This document shows, one piece after another, positions 1-11,376 of a DNA stretch of 64,000 nucleotides. Within the stretch, counting starts at the first letter, position 1; each line of letters begins with the position of its first letter. The notes below the pieces were generated by a model, which was given only the letters and a program-made list of their open reading frames with translations, was not told where the DNA came from and did not search any database. The DNA is from Tenrec ecaudatus (lineage: Eukaryota > Chordata > Mammalia > Afrosoricida > Tenrecidae), in the NCBI RefSeq assembly GCF_050624435.1, contig NC_134538.1, positions 119,000,437 to 119,064,436 on the forward strand, written 5' to 3'. The translations under genes were made by a program, and so were the position numbers.

Positions 1-773
1 GGAAAAACCATATGGCAGAAAACGCCTAAGATATAATGATAGATCTGAGAGCGATTCCACTTAAGTTAGCAGAAAACATTGCAAGGTAAAGGATATCTAT
101 CCATGTGTCCTCAAGTTTTCTTATTAGTAAGCAAAAGGCAAGTCAGGGAGGCATTTTAAAATGGCCTTATGGAAGCAAATCTTTTCACTTTCACATAAAC
201 CTCAAACCCCATATGTGATATCATTACTAAAAATTTCAGACTAACTTTTCATGTCTTTTTTAATGGACATATAACATTCTGCAGGTAAAATATATTAGTT
301 CTAGATGAATGATTTAAAATATATTGACAAGATTTATTTATGTTTTGAATATTGTGTTTTCCTTCCTCATTTCAGCTTCCTTTGGAATCTTTTCTTGAAA
401 TGTCTAGGATTAAAAAGTAAATAATGAATGAATCCAGATAACTAGAATCATGGTAAATAATGAAGTCCATATGTATTTTTATTTTTAAAATACAGAATGG
501 TTTTATGAGAGGTAATGAAATCATGGAGAGGATCAACATATTTTTCTCTTTCTCTAGCTAGTTCCCCACAGCTTTAAAACCACAAAATGTAGGTAGTTGA
601 GCATTTATATATTTTTTTAATTTCATATTTCAGAATCAGTATGGGTCCTTAAAGATCTGTATGTCTGTGGCTGGTATAAAGACATAAAACAGACTAAGGA
701 GGATATTTTGAAGCTCTGGTGAAATTGGTTAGTATATGCTTTTCATGTAGAAAAGCAACATAAGTTTCAACAT
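1..773. other. AT-rich stretch, nothing recognised
   Basis: AT-rich DNA with short A and T runs. I see no open frame of note, no recognisable repeat and no clear splice-site pair on either strand. Confidence 0.5.
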
Positions 774-856
774 GAGGGTGCTTCAGAAAGGTCCTGAAAA
801 AAATGGAAATAAAAAATAATAGAAGTTTTCCATGTATTTTTTGAAACCTCCATATA
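774..856. mobile_element. Short palindromic element, mariner MITE-like
   Basis: About 80 bp whose left end (gggtgcttcag...) is an imperfect inverted repeat of its right end (tttttgaaacctccat). Size and terminal palindrome fit a mariner-derived MITE. A similar element lies at 20708-20786. The family is not named, and the ends match only at roughly two-thirds of positions. Confidence 0.4.
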
Positions 857-2050
857 CTTTGTCCATAGACAGTGATAGGCCTTTAGCTAGTGTAATAATA
901 AGAACAATGTGGGGTGGCACGTGATCTCCCTTAACTTCACAAAGAGGAAGGAAAATCAAACTTGACACCAGCATTGTCACGGCAGATTTCTATGAGGCCG
1001 AGGTCAGGCATGCTCCACCCTCCAACCTTTTTACCAATTCGGACACCAATTTCCCCTCCCACAGCATTTTCTAGTGTTCACCTAGGCCCTATACTTCTTC
1101 GTGGTGGCACACAAAACTCATAGACAATACTCATGATTATAGAGTTATTGAAGAAATGAACAGGCTAGAAATGCACAAAATATAATTATTCAGACAGTAG
1201 AACCCCTTCTCAGCAGTGCCTGCCAGCAGGTCCCTTCATGATCTTTGGTCTCTCAGCCATGTTGTCCTGCTTGTGTAATCAATGTCACAAAGCTCTTTTA
1301 GGACTTCCAATAAATTATTAAAGGGCACACCACTCCACCATAAGCCTCAGACCAAAGGCTCTCAGCTCTATCTCTAGAAACAGCAAACCTAGCTCCCCTA
1401 ATTAATTGTTTGGGGGCACCCCACTCATGCATGAACGCACTCAGCTTGCTAGGAGGTTTGGGAAATCCACAGCTCTGCCTTCTGCCTTAGTTTTTGTTTC
1501 TGCTGCTTCCACTCTGATGTCAAAGCTGTCCTCTGAAGGAGGTTCAATAAACAGGAATCTCAGGGTCCAAAGGGTGCATTCTGCACCTGACTCTTCTTGC
1601 TTATTGACATTGAACTGTCCTTCCCCCTACGCCCCTCCCCAGCTTCCTATTTCTGAAAGATCTCCTTTAATACCAAGTAGAATGGCAATCATATTTATCT
1701 TGTTAACAATCACTCATAATGGAATCCTACTAGTGTCTTCCTCTACCTTCTCTTACTCAAACCCACCAAAAAGGATCATTTGGTGGAGTTACTGAAACTA
1801 TGACGTAAAGGGCCATATTAAATAATGTACTACACAATAGCTAGTATTTAAATTTCAGGAGGTCAATAGAAATTTGTACTTCAGTGGAAAATTATCCATT
1901 ATCTAGACCATACAGGATAACTTTTGGGTTATCTGTTTCAGATTATATGGGTGCTCTATTGCAACTCTGTAAATTTTAGATAAACACACAAAATAATTTC
2001 TGTTTATAAAGCGGCAAGTTCTTTCCTGTTTGTGTAGATTTTATAATGTT
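857..2050. other. Unassigned, with a GC-richer patch at about 980-1800
   Basis: Positions 980-1800 have a more even base composition than the flanks. They hold an AATAAA at about 1546 and a 129-codon plus-strand frame (1406-1795) with no homology I recognise. It could be an old LTR or another repeat of a family I do not know. No target-site duplication was found. Confidence 0.35.
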
Positions 2051-2051
2051 T

Positions 2052-2092
2052 TCTATTAGTTGGAATTGACTCAATGGCAGTGGTTTTAATAA
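2052..2092 (+). repeat. AfroSINE tail fragment
   Basis: Contains the diagnostic SINE/RTE tail (gaattgactcaatggcagtg). Only about 40 bp remain, next to the LTR that begins near 2103. Confidence 0.5.
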
Positions 2093-2102
2093 AATTTGAA
2101 TT

Positions 2103-2628
2103 ATTGAGGTTACTTGTGCCAACTAGGCTTCCATAGGAAAATGTGAGCAGAGTTGAATCAGGCCACAGATTGTTTGGAAGGTGAATGAAATAAATGTTTT
2201 CTGAGGCAAGCCTCCTTCTCTCTTTCTCCCTGGGGATAGGACCAGTGTGCTGCTGCTTGAGCTAGTCCTTTGCTTCAACTCTGTGCTGCACTACCTGTGG
2301 GTTGAGCCAACCCCTGGATCTTGTCACATTTTCATGTATCACTAGAGCTTGAGGTTCCAAAGGGGGGCCTGCTTCACTATGCTCTAGCACTAATTCTAAG
2401 ACAGATTCTGCTGTCTGCCTCCTTGACTCTGGACAAGCAGCCTGTGTGAGCTGAAGGACTTTCAGCATATTAACTGACCCACTAAAGTGAGTTGAACTGA
2501 GCTCTCTGTACTGCTGTGTGGACTAATCAGCTGTTAAATTCCTTGATGTAATATAAATATAAACCAAATACAAATATACAATCATAAGTGTTCTGGTTTG
2601 GTTTATCTAGAGAACTCTGCCTAACACA
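2103..2628 (+). mobile_element. 5' LTR of an ERV-L-type provirus
   Basis: This LTR aligns by eye with the solo LTR at 37634-38239. Both share the start (...ttgccaac...), a middle block (gtttgaggttcc type) and the end (tctctagagaaccctg...taacaca). It ends in ctaacaca at 2628 and is followed within about ten bases by a primer-binding site. The 5' edge is approximate because no target-site duplication was found. Confidence 0.65.
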
Positions 2629-2638
2629 ATTGATCAAT

Positions 2639-2651
2639 TGGTACCAGGAGT
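2639..2651 (+). promoter_or_regulatory. Retroviral primer-binding site, tRNA-Leu-like
   Basis: The motif tggtaccaggagt is complementary to the 3' end of a mature tRNA-Leu (…ctcctggtacca). tRNA-Leu priming is characteristic of class III ERV-L and related elements. Its position just after the LTR end supports both the LTR boundary and the element class. Confidence 0.7.
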
Positions 2652-4610
2652 AGTTCTAGAGAAACAAGAGCATAAATATAGGTTTCCTGAATTAACTCTC
2701 CAGCCTGAGTAGGCCTGACAGTACTGAGAATGTTGACTCTACCCCTAAAAGCATGGCTAAATCTGCCACTACTATTAGAGAGGGTGGTGTTTACCCATGA
2801 TGTGAAGGTAAAAAGTTAACATCCACAATATCATCACCGATGGTTGCAGTACTGATAAAAGCAGAGGCTATGGGTTATTGTGTATTTGATATTTTCCAGA
2901 AGTTTTGTTGAGATGAGAAATGTAGGGAAGTTGGTTGGCTGGCCCTCCTTATAATAGAAAATGTGACCATGGAAAAGGAGGATCTCAGAACCTCAGAAGG
3001 CTGTCTCAAGTGCCAAATAAAAGACCTAAAAGCTTCTGCATGTGCTACAAAGGCGAACCTTCTGTCCTCTAGTAGTAGAGCTGATATTGCCAAAAACCAA
3101 AGCCAGAGTCACATCACAGGAGTAGCTGAATTATAGCATCAGCTGAATTGTCGGTCTAGAGCAGATGTTAAAGTTAGGGCATTCATCAGAAAGAACCATG
3201 ACCCTGAAACATGGAATGGGATCATATGGGCAGATGATCCAAAGGAGGAAAGGGATATTGAACCACTAAATTCTACTGAGCCTCCCCAGTCCGTACCTCT
3301 ACCCTTCATACCTAAGGGGATTCTATCAGAAAACAACTCACACTTGAGCAGACTAACCAAGCTCTGCACGCTGAAAAGCCATATGTGGCTGCATCTGGAA
3401 CATTGCCTGGGGGATATGCCTTAAAAAGTATTGTTGAGAGCCCCCAGGAACTACCCCCCCCCCACACACTCATTATTTCCTCTAGACCTGAAACTAGAAT
3501 TAAGTCTCAGAAAGTTCCTATAGGTGAGGTTCAGATGACTCGGGAAAATGTACACTGAATTCATGAACACTGGCTTGAGTTTGTGATATACACAAACAGA
3601 AGCCTGGGGAATATGCATGGGAATGAATACTGCGGGTGTAGGACACTGGTTCGAGGAATGTAAGACTAGACCAGTCTGAGTTTCTTGATATGGGTTCCCT
3701 AAATGCAGATTCTTCTTTCAATGTCTCAGCAAGAGAGGTTACGAGAGGATCTAATAGTTTATTTGGTTGGCTCACTGAATCATGGGCGGCCAGATGGCCT
3801 AGGTTAGATCAATTTGATGTAGCTAACCCACCTTGGTACACTATAGAAGAAGGTATCCAAAAGCTTGGGGACATTGGATGTCAGAATAATCCTATAGACC
3901 CGCAAAAGGAGTGCCCCACGGATAGACCTTTCACCCAAACTATAAGCAACAAGTTTGTGAAGGGAGCCACAGCATCTCCGAAGACTCCTGGGATTGCTAT
4001 TTATGTACACTGGGATAAACAGTAGGATCTGCCCTAACTTAATTAAGACATTTGCCTACAATGGGGCTGATTGGGCCCCATGGTGGTTGAGGTCAGGTAT
4101 CAGCACTGAATCAGCAGAGGGGTGGGCATGGTTATTGTAATGGACAACACGGTTTTCATAGTAATCAAAGCAAGCTGTCTCCTATGGACTTATGGCATTG
4201 GCTACTTAGCCACGTGTCCCTAGGTGTAAAATACATGGGAAACCAACTAAATGTTTACATGATTTACACAAGCAGAAGAATGCTAGATCAGGTGAACAGA
4301 AGTTCAATCTAAATCACCAGAATAGAGAGTTATGACCCCTCAATCAATTCCCAGACTTGATCCAGTTTACAGACCCACACCCCTTGAATGAGGGGAAGGC
4401 CAGGTCCTTTTGAAGGAGGACTCTGCTACATCACCAAAGGTCTCTGCTGTTACTCTTTCTTCTGGACTTCCCCAAAGGGACCTGCAGCCTTTCACCAAAG
4501 TGATTGTTCATTGGAGGAAAAGGGAATAATCCAACTTTTTGGTTCTGAGTTACATGAGGGAAATAAATTAAAACGAATGAGTAGGGGGATACCAAGAAGT
4601 TAAATACACT
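2652..4610 (+). mobile_element. Decayed internal region of an ERV-L-type endogenous retrovirus
   Basis: About 2 kb follow the primer-binding site without an intact gene. Stops and frameshifts break every frame. The longest surviving sense piece, at 3690-4025, may be a gag remnant. From 4240 to 4600 the sequence resembles mammalian ERV-L/MaLR internal sequence as I recall it. No protease, polymerase or envelope frame is visible, and there is no 3' LTR before SINE-like sequence begins near 4618. The copy is a truncated, non-functional fossil. I recognised the family by the LTR, the primer-binding site and general resemblance, not by a search. Confidence 0.6.
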
Positions 4611-4617
4611 GTTATAA

Positions 4618-4660
4618 AATCAATTCCAACTAATATTGACCCTATCTAGTTTCCAAGTCC
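4618..4660 (-). repeat. AfroSINE fragment
   Basis: A short antisense match to the SINE tail (tcaattccaacta...gaccctat). It marks the right edge of the recognisable ERV remains. Confidence 0.4.
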
Positions 4661-4829
4661 CTAAGTTATTTACGGGGACAGACAACTTCTCCTTTTTCCT
4701 GTGCAAAAGTTGGTGTGCCTGACTCATTACAATTGTGACAGGCAGCTCAGTGTACCATGCGCGCTACTTGAGTAGGAGGAAGGGGGTCTTTAAAAGGGAA
4801 TGTCTCCTACTTCCTTTAGTAACATTTGT

Positions 4830-5015
4830 TCCACCGTCATTGCTGTCAGGTCGACTCTGGTTCAGGTGACCTCCCGGGGTACAGCTCCACGGGCTCATCT
4901 GCACGGTAATTTTATGGAGGGGGATGTCAGGCCTTCCTTGCATGGCCGTGCAGGTGAACTTGAACCAGCTTCCTTTCAGGTAGGTGTGAAGTGCATTGTT
5001 TATGCCATCCAGAGA
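4830..5015 (-). repeat. Probable diverged AfroSINE, antisense
   Basis: The segment begins with a tail-like block (tcattgctgtcaggtcgac) and ends with a tRNA-head-like block (gaacttgaaccagc...atgcca). That is the order expected for an antisense tRNA-derived SINE. The middle is poorly matched. Confidence 0.4.
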
Positions 5016-7080
5016 TCTAGTGACACTGATGTTTTAAAGTCTGTGTTATACTTAGAGCCTCCTTTCTGTAAAAACTGTACTTCAAACCCATTCACTTAAA
5101 TTCTAAAGATCATCCCAATGAACAGTCTAACTTCTTTCTATACTTAAAAAAAAATCCATGGAAAACATAGAAAACCTGTAATGTGGATTTTGACAGCAAA
5201 TGCCTAAAATTCTAATCCCTTTCATTAAAAATAATTAGAATATTTTAGTTTTAAATGAAAAGGATGTTTTATACTATAAGCAGTTAGAGATAGTCTAAGT
5301 GTGTTTGTGCCCATGCATAGAGAGAGAAAGAGAGCGGGGAGACAAAATCTCAAAAGCCATGTTTAATATTTACAATGTCTTTTTAAACATTTTTAGGATG
5401 GATTAATAATACCTTACAAATGTAGTGATGCAAAATAAAAAATAAATTAATACTGGCTATGTCAGGGAGGATAATTTTGTAATACATGTTGATGCAGAAA
5501 TAAATCAGAAATTTGTTTACCCAGGTACCTTGGGAAATATACACAGACAGACCAAGACTTGTAAATACTTCTAGAAATTGCATACTTTTAGCATGCTGTA
5601 TCAGTGAAGACATTTAGGAGCTTGGACTGAAAGAGCAAATGTTGACTATACGCTTTACTGAGATGAATCACTACATAAGCCCCAGGCTCTTCCCTCCTCC
5701 AAGGAAGGTCAGCACGACTCAGAACTAGAGGGACTTATGTTATACTATTTTTTATAGCAACGCATTTCCAGATTCAACCTCTCCAAAAAGAAGAGGTCTT
5801 GAGTATTCACTTACCCCTGCAGAGTTTTCCAAACCAATATAAGCTTGTAGTGATTCTAATATGCTTGGCTTACTCCTTCCTGGAATTCAAGTTAAAGTCA
5901 GCTAGTCATTTGATTCTTTCCTGTGTTTATCAGAATTTGTAGGAAAGTGCATATGGTTCTTATGTCGCCTTATTTTAGGGCAAAAATTATTTGAAGGCTT
6001 TACCAGGACTCTAAAGCTATACATCCAATGGTGAAGTCAGGCCTATGATGGAGAATTTGTGGTTCAGTAGGGGGACCAGCGGGAGGGAGGACTGGGGTCA
6101 GGGGTGGAAAAGGTGGGGGATTCAGCAGGATACTGTTTATTTCATGTCTTGAGATGAGCTATGTAATATACATAAATACACACACACACATATATTTTTA
6201 CACACACACATATTTAATGTTTCTTTAAAAACCCAATATTTTTGGAAGACAATTTCTCCACATTTCTTATTCTGCATACGTGAATAGTGGCTTGACTGGC
6301 TTAAAAATGGAGGTGGAAGAAAGTTGAAATGGACTTGGATGTTTAGTGACAAACAAGTTCTTCTCAAAAAATAATTCAGTTGTTTCAAAGTGAGGGCAAA
6401 TTTATATAATATTAAAAGACAAGGAGTTTTCCATAAATCAGATGTTCATAGCCAGGGACAGTCAATATTGTTTAATTTTGAATGAAAGAAGTAATGTTTT
6501 ACTTTTTGTTACTTTAGATTTGGGGGATCTATTATTCCAATGAGACTAGAAAATGATGATAAATAAAATAGTACTTCAGCAAATCAATAATGGGAAGAGA
6601 GTATGCAATTCATATTTTGTTGTGTACAATAAATGGAGTATTAGGAGAAATGGACATTTAATATGTTAAATTGATGTGAAATAAACAAACATGAAAAACT
6701 GAAGTTAAATATTTATATAGCATTTGATATGTAGTACAGTTATTTGTATGAATTTTTCATATATTGGCATATTAAAATCTTATAATAATAATGATGATGA
6801 TATTTGCTAGTGTTTGGAATTCATAATTATCATTCAGAGATAAACTTACAAGGAGCTTAGCTCAAGTTGGTAGTTTGATCAGCTTGATTTCAGACAAATT
6901 ATGTTATCCAACAAATTGATGCAATCCTGGAAGTGCTCACTTGTCAGTGCCAAGATTTTTGGAAGACAGCTACTGGGTCCATGATTGGAAGAGATCCAGA
7001 TTTATGCCCATTCCAAAGGTAGGCAATAGAACAGAATATAGAAGTTATCAAATAGGATGATTAATATCATGCACAAAATG
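5016..7080. other. AT-rich, nothing recognised apart from a CA repeat
   Basis: About 2 kb of AT-rich DNA. Short CA/TA microsatellite tracts lie at 6178-6215, a purine run (gagagagaaagagag) at 5320-5335 and a GATGAT stretch near 6788. I see no coding or RNA gene. Confidence 0.45.
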
Positions 7081-7085
7081 TTTTG

Positions 7086-7235
7086 CTTTCTTTAGATTCT
7101 GTATTTTGTGGACTCTCCAGTCCCTGGTGATTCTTTATTCTACAGATAGCTTTGAATTTTTTATTTCCATCACATGTCTTCTCTCTGACTGCAAGATGCT
7201 ACCACGAAGATATTCCATAGGCAAATAAATATATA
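7086..7235. repeat. Copy 1 of an unidentified dispersed repeat
   Basis: Shares an ordered set of blocks with 9422-9556: ctccagtccctg, gattctttattcta, tctgactgc, gatgc.accac and aagatattccataggcaaataaa. The two copies lie in the same orientation about 2.2 kb apart. I do not recognise the family. Confidence 0.6.
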
Positions 7236-7239
7236 ATTT

Positions 7240-8480
7240 TTAAATTTTTGAAGCACCATATCAACAAGGAATTACAAGAAATTCAAACAACATTCAGAAG
7301 AGGGCATGGAATGAAGAATATCATTGCTGATGTCAGAAGAAGCTTGCCTGACAGTAGACAATACTAGACAATACTGTGTTTTGTTGATTATGCAAAGGCA
7401 TTCAACTCTGTGAATCATCACAAATTATTGATAACATGACAAAAATGAGTATTCCATAACACTTAATTGTTCTCATGAGAAACCTATGCAGAGATTAAAA
7501 TTTTTTTATTTCCAAATAGAGGGAAAGGGTCATATGTGGTTTAAAATCAGAAAAGATGGGCATCAGAGCTGTATCCTTTAACCATATTTACTTACTCTGT
7601 ATGCTTAGCAAATAGTCTGGTAAGCTGGACTGTATGAAGATAAACTGGAATCAAGATTGGAGAAGACTCATGAGTAGCCCTCAGCATGTAGAAGATGACC
7701 CAACTTGCTTGCTAAATGTGACGATGACATGAAGGACCTAATGATGAAGGTTGAAGATTACAATCTTTGGTATGGCTTACCCCTCAACATAAGAAATAAC
7801 AACTCTTCACAACTGGATCAATAAGCAACACAGTGAGAAAAGAGTGTAGCGGTTGTTTGGATTCCAATAAACAGTAATGCACCTAGCAATCAAGGAATCA
7901 AATGATGTGTAGTATTTGAGTATATCTGCTGCAAGCGTCTTGTTAAAAAGAAAATGCATCACCTGGTTTTAACAATTTCAGTTACATCTAATTCACATAC
8001 AAAATCATTCATTCGGTTAAATATATTAAAAAGAGCTATAACATAATCACAATTTTCAAAGATGTCACTTTAAAGACTTGAGGCCATTAATCATCTCACA
8101 TCATGTGAAGCCTGGACAATGAAGACCAACGAAAAATGGATGCACTTGAACTATGGTATTGAAAACATTGACCAGACCATGGGCTGCCAGAGACACAAAC
8201 AAATCTCTCTCAGCAGAATGACAGTTAGAATGCTCTTTCAAAGTGAGGACAGTACGACTTTATCACATATATCCTGATCGTATGATATCAGGAGGAACCA
8301 ATCATTGGAGAAGAACATCATGACTGATAAAGTGAAGGGTGAGCAAAGAAAGAGGAAGCCCACCAATGAGATGGATCGATACAGTGGTCATAACAGAAAG
8401 AAACATAGCGATGACTGTGTTTCATTCCAGTGTACGTAAGGGTTGTTATGAGTCAGTGTCAACCACAGGGCAGCCAACAG
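7240..8480 (+). mobile_element. RTE/BovB-type LINE fragment, sense
   Basis: The sequence encodes broken pieces of RTE reverse transcriptase. At about 7380-7440 a frame reads CFVDYAKAFNSVNHHKLL, the conserved RT motif of this family. Downstream follow the C-terminal blocks seen in the other copies, and the element ends in the RTE 3' tail (agaggaagcccaccaatgagatgg... to ttatgagtcagtgtcaacc). Many stops and frameshifts make it non-functional. The 5' endonuclease part is missing, as is usual for a 5'-truncated LINE insertion. Confidence 0.75.
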
Positions 8481-8832
8481 TAACAGCAGCATGCTCTTTC
8501 CACTTCATTATGCAGCCTCTTTGCATCTACAGTCTATCTTCTCAACCACTGCTTTCCCTTTGTATGAATATCAAATATGTATATAATGTAAAAAAGGGAA
8601 TATTTTAATGTGCTTATTAATACTTTATAATAACCAAATTATTATTTTATGTGAATTATTTAACATATCAATGCATATTTCAATTATAATTATATATCTG
8701 TATGCCCAATGATATACACATATATCATTATATATACACTATACATAATTTTGGTTAACTAATGTTTGTTATAAGTATGCTAGAACCTGTCCATCCCTGG
8801 ATTAACTGTCCAAAGTAAGATTCTTGACTCAC
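8481..8832. other. AT-rich spacer
   Basis: Runs of TATA-type sequence around 8680-8750. Nothing coding is recognised. Confidence 0.45.
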
Positions 8833-8935
8833 AAAGTTGAGTAGCAGAACTTGTCTCCATGGTGACTCCACGAATGTGCTGACACCTGGCAAAGCACACT
8901 TGGAAACGTCTTGTCGGCCTCTTTCAGATTTGTGC
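8833..8935 (-). other. Candidate exon (103 bp)
   Basis: On the minus strand a pyrimidine-rich tract ending in tttttag precedes the segment, and gtgagt follows it. These are strong 3' and 5' splice-site matches. Between them one frame is open (2 + 99 + 2 bases), reading ...NLKEADKTFPSVLCQV.... The segment is GC-richer than its flanks and matches no repeat that I recognise. I cannot name a gene. It could be a coding exon, a lncRNA exon or chance. See the phase-compatible candidate at 49558-49611. Confidence 0.3.
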
Positions 8936-9421
8936 CTAAAAAGAAAGAGAAGCAGAATAATGAGAAATCCCTTGAGAAGAAAGTCATGAGTAATAGAAAA
9001 CCTTTAAAATACAACTAAACACAGGTTTATTTCCCATGTATAAATTACTGCGGAAGTTAATATGAACAACTATGTTACTTGTCAACAAAGAACTGATGCT
9101 TTTGTAGGAAGAGACAGTCATACATAAAATGATCCTAATACACATGAAAAGAAATAGGTGCTGTGAATCAAAATACAAAGTGAAAGGCTCATGGTGATGA
9201 AGGACTTGGGCTGTGCTTGAATGAAGGCTGATCCTCTGTGAGGCTCGGTGTGACATGAGTACGGAATGCCACAGGCGTGGGGTGACTGCCACCTTAGGAC
9301 TCTGAAGTAAGACATTTTACAGGCACCGGTGACTGATTTATGGTTCATTCTAAGGCGGATATTATTATTTTATATGACTTCTCAAAAGAAACTGAGTACT
9401 TTTGAAAGCTTTTTGTTGTTG
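8936..9421. other. Unassigned; GC-richer non-repeat patch at 9180-9350
   Basis: Positions 9180-9350 are clearly less AT-rich than their surroundings and stay open on the minus strand (9118-9348 and 8984-9292 in two frames). They lie just upstream, in the minus sense, of the candidate exon at 8833-8935. No homology is recognised. Confidence 0.3.
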
Positions 9422-9556
9422 TTGTTGTTAAATCCTTTGAGTCTCCAGTCCCTGAAGATTCTTTATTCTATGAATGGCCATTTTTAGGTCTATCACACTT
9501 CTTTTCTGACTGCCAGATGCCACCACTAAGATATTCCATAGGCAAATAAAAATACT
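9422..9556. repeat. Copy 2 of the unidentified dispersed repeat
   Basis: Homologous to 7086-7235 across its length. It is preceded by a (GTT)n run at about 9413-9429, which resembles the antisense of the ACA-rich tails seen on RTE elements and SINEs. Confidence 0.6.
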
Positions 9557-10344
9557 TAAACGTGAAACTGAATTTAGGTCCTTTCCAGTCTTCTCCTGGT
9601 AGCCTGAGGTGATTTTGGTTGTGTTTATTTCCTTCAAAACAGGTATCAAAATTACCTTATTAGTTGCTAAAATCAAAAATCCAGAAATCATTTTTGATAG
9701 TATTCCGACAACTCTAGATCCATTATCCAACCTCATGCTACCAAGATGAGAAAAAAAGCAACAGATGGGTACTGAAAAAGTTAATGTTGTTTATGATAGA
9801 ATTATGTTAATATATCAGAGCTAATATCTATTTCAAAATGAGGCTGATAGGAAGATACTTTTCAAGAGAGGAAAATACTAAATAAAATACTAAAAAAATT
9901 TATTGATAATACAATGATAAAGGACATGCAAAAAGAAACTAGTTTGTGTGTGTGTGCATGTAAATGTAGTGGAGACATTTTAAACTGTATTGAATAGCAC
10001 AGCCATAGCTAGCATGGATGAGAAATCTGCGTTGAGCTCAATTGTAAAGACATGAGCACAATAGAAGAGATGCTATGATACAGACCCAGCAGGTGAGTTG
10101 TGCATACAATAGGCACTACCTACATAAAGGGATATGACTGTGCTCCCCCAAAGGAGAAATATGGGCCATAGCCCAGATTAACTCCTGGTGCTGTGGTCCA
10201 TCAACTTCTGTGCATCCTTGCTTATTTTGGCTTCATTGGTCTATTGTTTTCAAGTTCTTGTATTTAAGTGCTCTGTGTAGTGTGTGTGTGTGTGTGAAAA
10301 TATTGCTATGAAACAATTGGCTCACATGTTTATGGGTTTATGCA
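9557..10344. other. Unassigned AT-rich stretch
   Basis: Short GT tracts lie at 9944-9960 and 10278-10297. The block at 10134-10230 (tgactgtgctcccccaaag...) resembles the start of a MaLR LTR, but too little matches to call it. Confidence 0.4.
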
Positions 10345-10444
10345 TCACAAAACCTATTTTCACCTATTCCCTACCATCAGTTGATGACTGCAGACAACGC
10401 TCAGTAACACACACACTAAATTTCATTTGAGTGCCTTAAAAAAA

Positions 10445-10720
10445 AAAAACAAGCCCCAATCAGTATAGTGCCTTACGAAAGGATCTTCTGGAATAGTTAA
10501 ATTTAAGGCAGTGAGAGCATTTCAGGGTTATGGGGACTGTTTTTCAGGTTCCAAATAACTTTGATGTCCTGGAAGAGTCCAGGACAATCACAGGGGCTTA
10601 TGAAGAAAATCTAGGGAAATCGGAAACTGTAGGGCAAGAAAAATAGCAGAAAAGCTGCACCAAAGAAGTTTTTAAGTCGTGAAAATCGAGAAGGCTTCAA
10701 ACCTTCATAGAAGTATGACA
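10445..10720 (+). mobile_element. Diverged mariner-like transposon fragment (copy 1)
   Basis: Shares ordered blocks with 54400-54590, including gttaaatt.aaggcagagag-type sequence and caggacaatcacaggggctta. The downstream part (aaagctgcaccaaagaag) resembles the region before the catalytic DHDNAPAH box of mariner-type transposases as I recall it. No intact frame survives. The repeat relationship is firm; the family assignment is tentative. Confidence 0.4.
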
Positions 10721-10778
10721 TTTAAAAAAATTTTCCCCATAAAATTTTTCTCCCCCTTCATGTGTGCTCTGTATAAGG

Positions 10779-10920
10779 ACTCTGGTGGCGCTGTCAGGTA
10801 AGCATTGAACTGCTAACTGCAAGGTTGGCAGTGAAAACCCAGGAGTTACTCAGTAGACAATAGATGAGGCCGTCTGATTTCATGAAGATTTACCATCTCA
10901 GAAATTCTATAAAGGAGACA
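10779..10920 (+). repeat. AfroSINE, sense
   Basis: Begins with a tRNA-derived head (ctctggtggcgctgtcaggt), continues with aactgctaactgcaaggttgg and a body block (gatttaccatctcagaaa). It is truncated before the tail, where RTE sequence follows. Confidence 0.65.
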
Positions 10921-10968
10921 GAAGCAACACTCTGGTTGTGCGTTTAGGTTTCATGTGTCTGACAGCAA

Positions 10969-11160
10969 CGAATACCAGAAAGATATTTCCTTATCTTTTA
11001 AGGACCACACAAAGACATTCAATGGTATGGATCATAATAATCTATAGATAACTTTGAGCAGTATGGAAATTGTAGTGTAGCTCCTCAGAAACCTTAAGAG
11101 ACAGTCATTTGAACAGAACCAGGGGATACTTCATGGTTTAAAGTTACAAATGGTGTCCAT
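10969..11160 (+). mobile_element. RTE/BovB-type LINE, sense, 5' segment
   Basis: Matches the reverse-transcriptase region (…cattcaatggtatggatcataata..., the KAFDxVDH-type block). It continues after the HSPE1 retrocopy at 11863. The retrocopy's target-site duplication falls in the block encoding the RQGCxLSP motif of this RT. Confidence 0.7.
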
Positions 11161-11175
11161 CAGAGTTATATCTTT
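11161..11175. repeat. Target-site duplication, left copy
   Basis: The 15 bases cagagttatatcttt are repeated exactly at 11848-11862 and bracket the HSPE1 retrocopy. This is the mark of L1-type target-primed reverse transcription. Confidence 0.9.
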
Positions 11176-11212
11176 CTTTCTTTCTTTTTTTTTTTTTTTT
11201 GGTCTGCATATT

Positions 11213-11218
11213 TTTATT
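11213..11218 (-). terminator. Polyadenylation signal of the HSPE1 retrocopy
   Basis: AATAAA on the minus strand, about 12 bases before the poly(A) tract, as expected for a copied mature mRNA. Confidence 0.85.
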
Positions 11219-11376
11219 TGGAAATGTTTTAAAACAAAGAAACAAAATTTTAGCGACACCGCATATCATGAGTTTATTATAAAAGAGAGACATGGAGATT
11301 ATTTACATGATGACAGATTTCAGAACTTGAGTGGAATGGGCAGCTTCACATGATGCCATTTCAACAGTGGCTTCCT

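Noticed and set aside
3690..4025. A functional 111-codon gene
   Set aside because: It sits in the decayed internal region of the ERV-L-type provirus and is a broken remnant.
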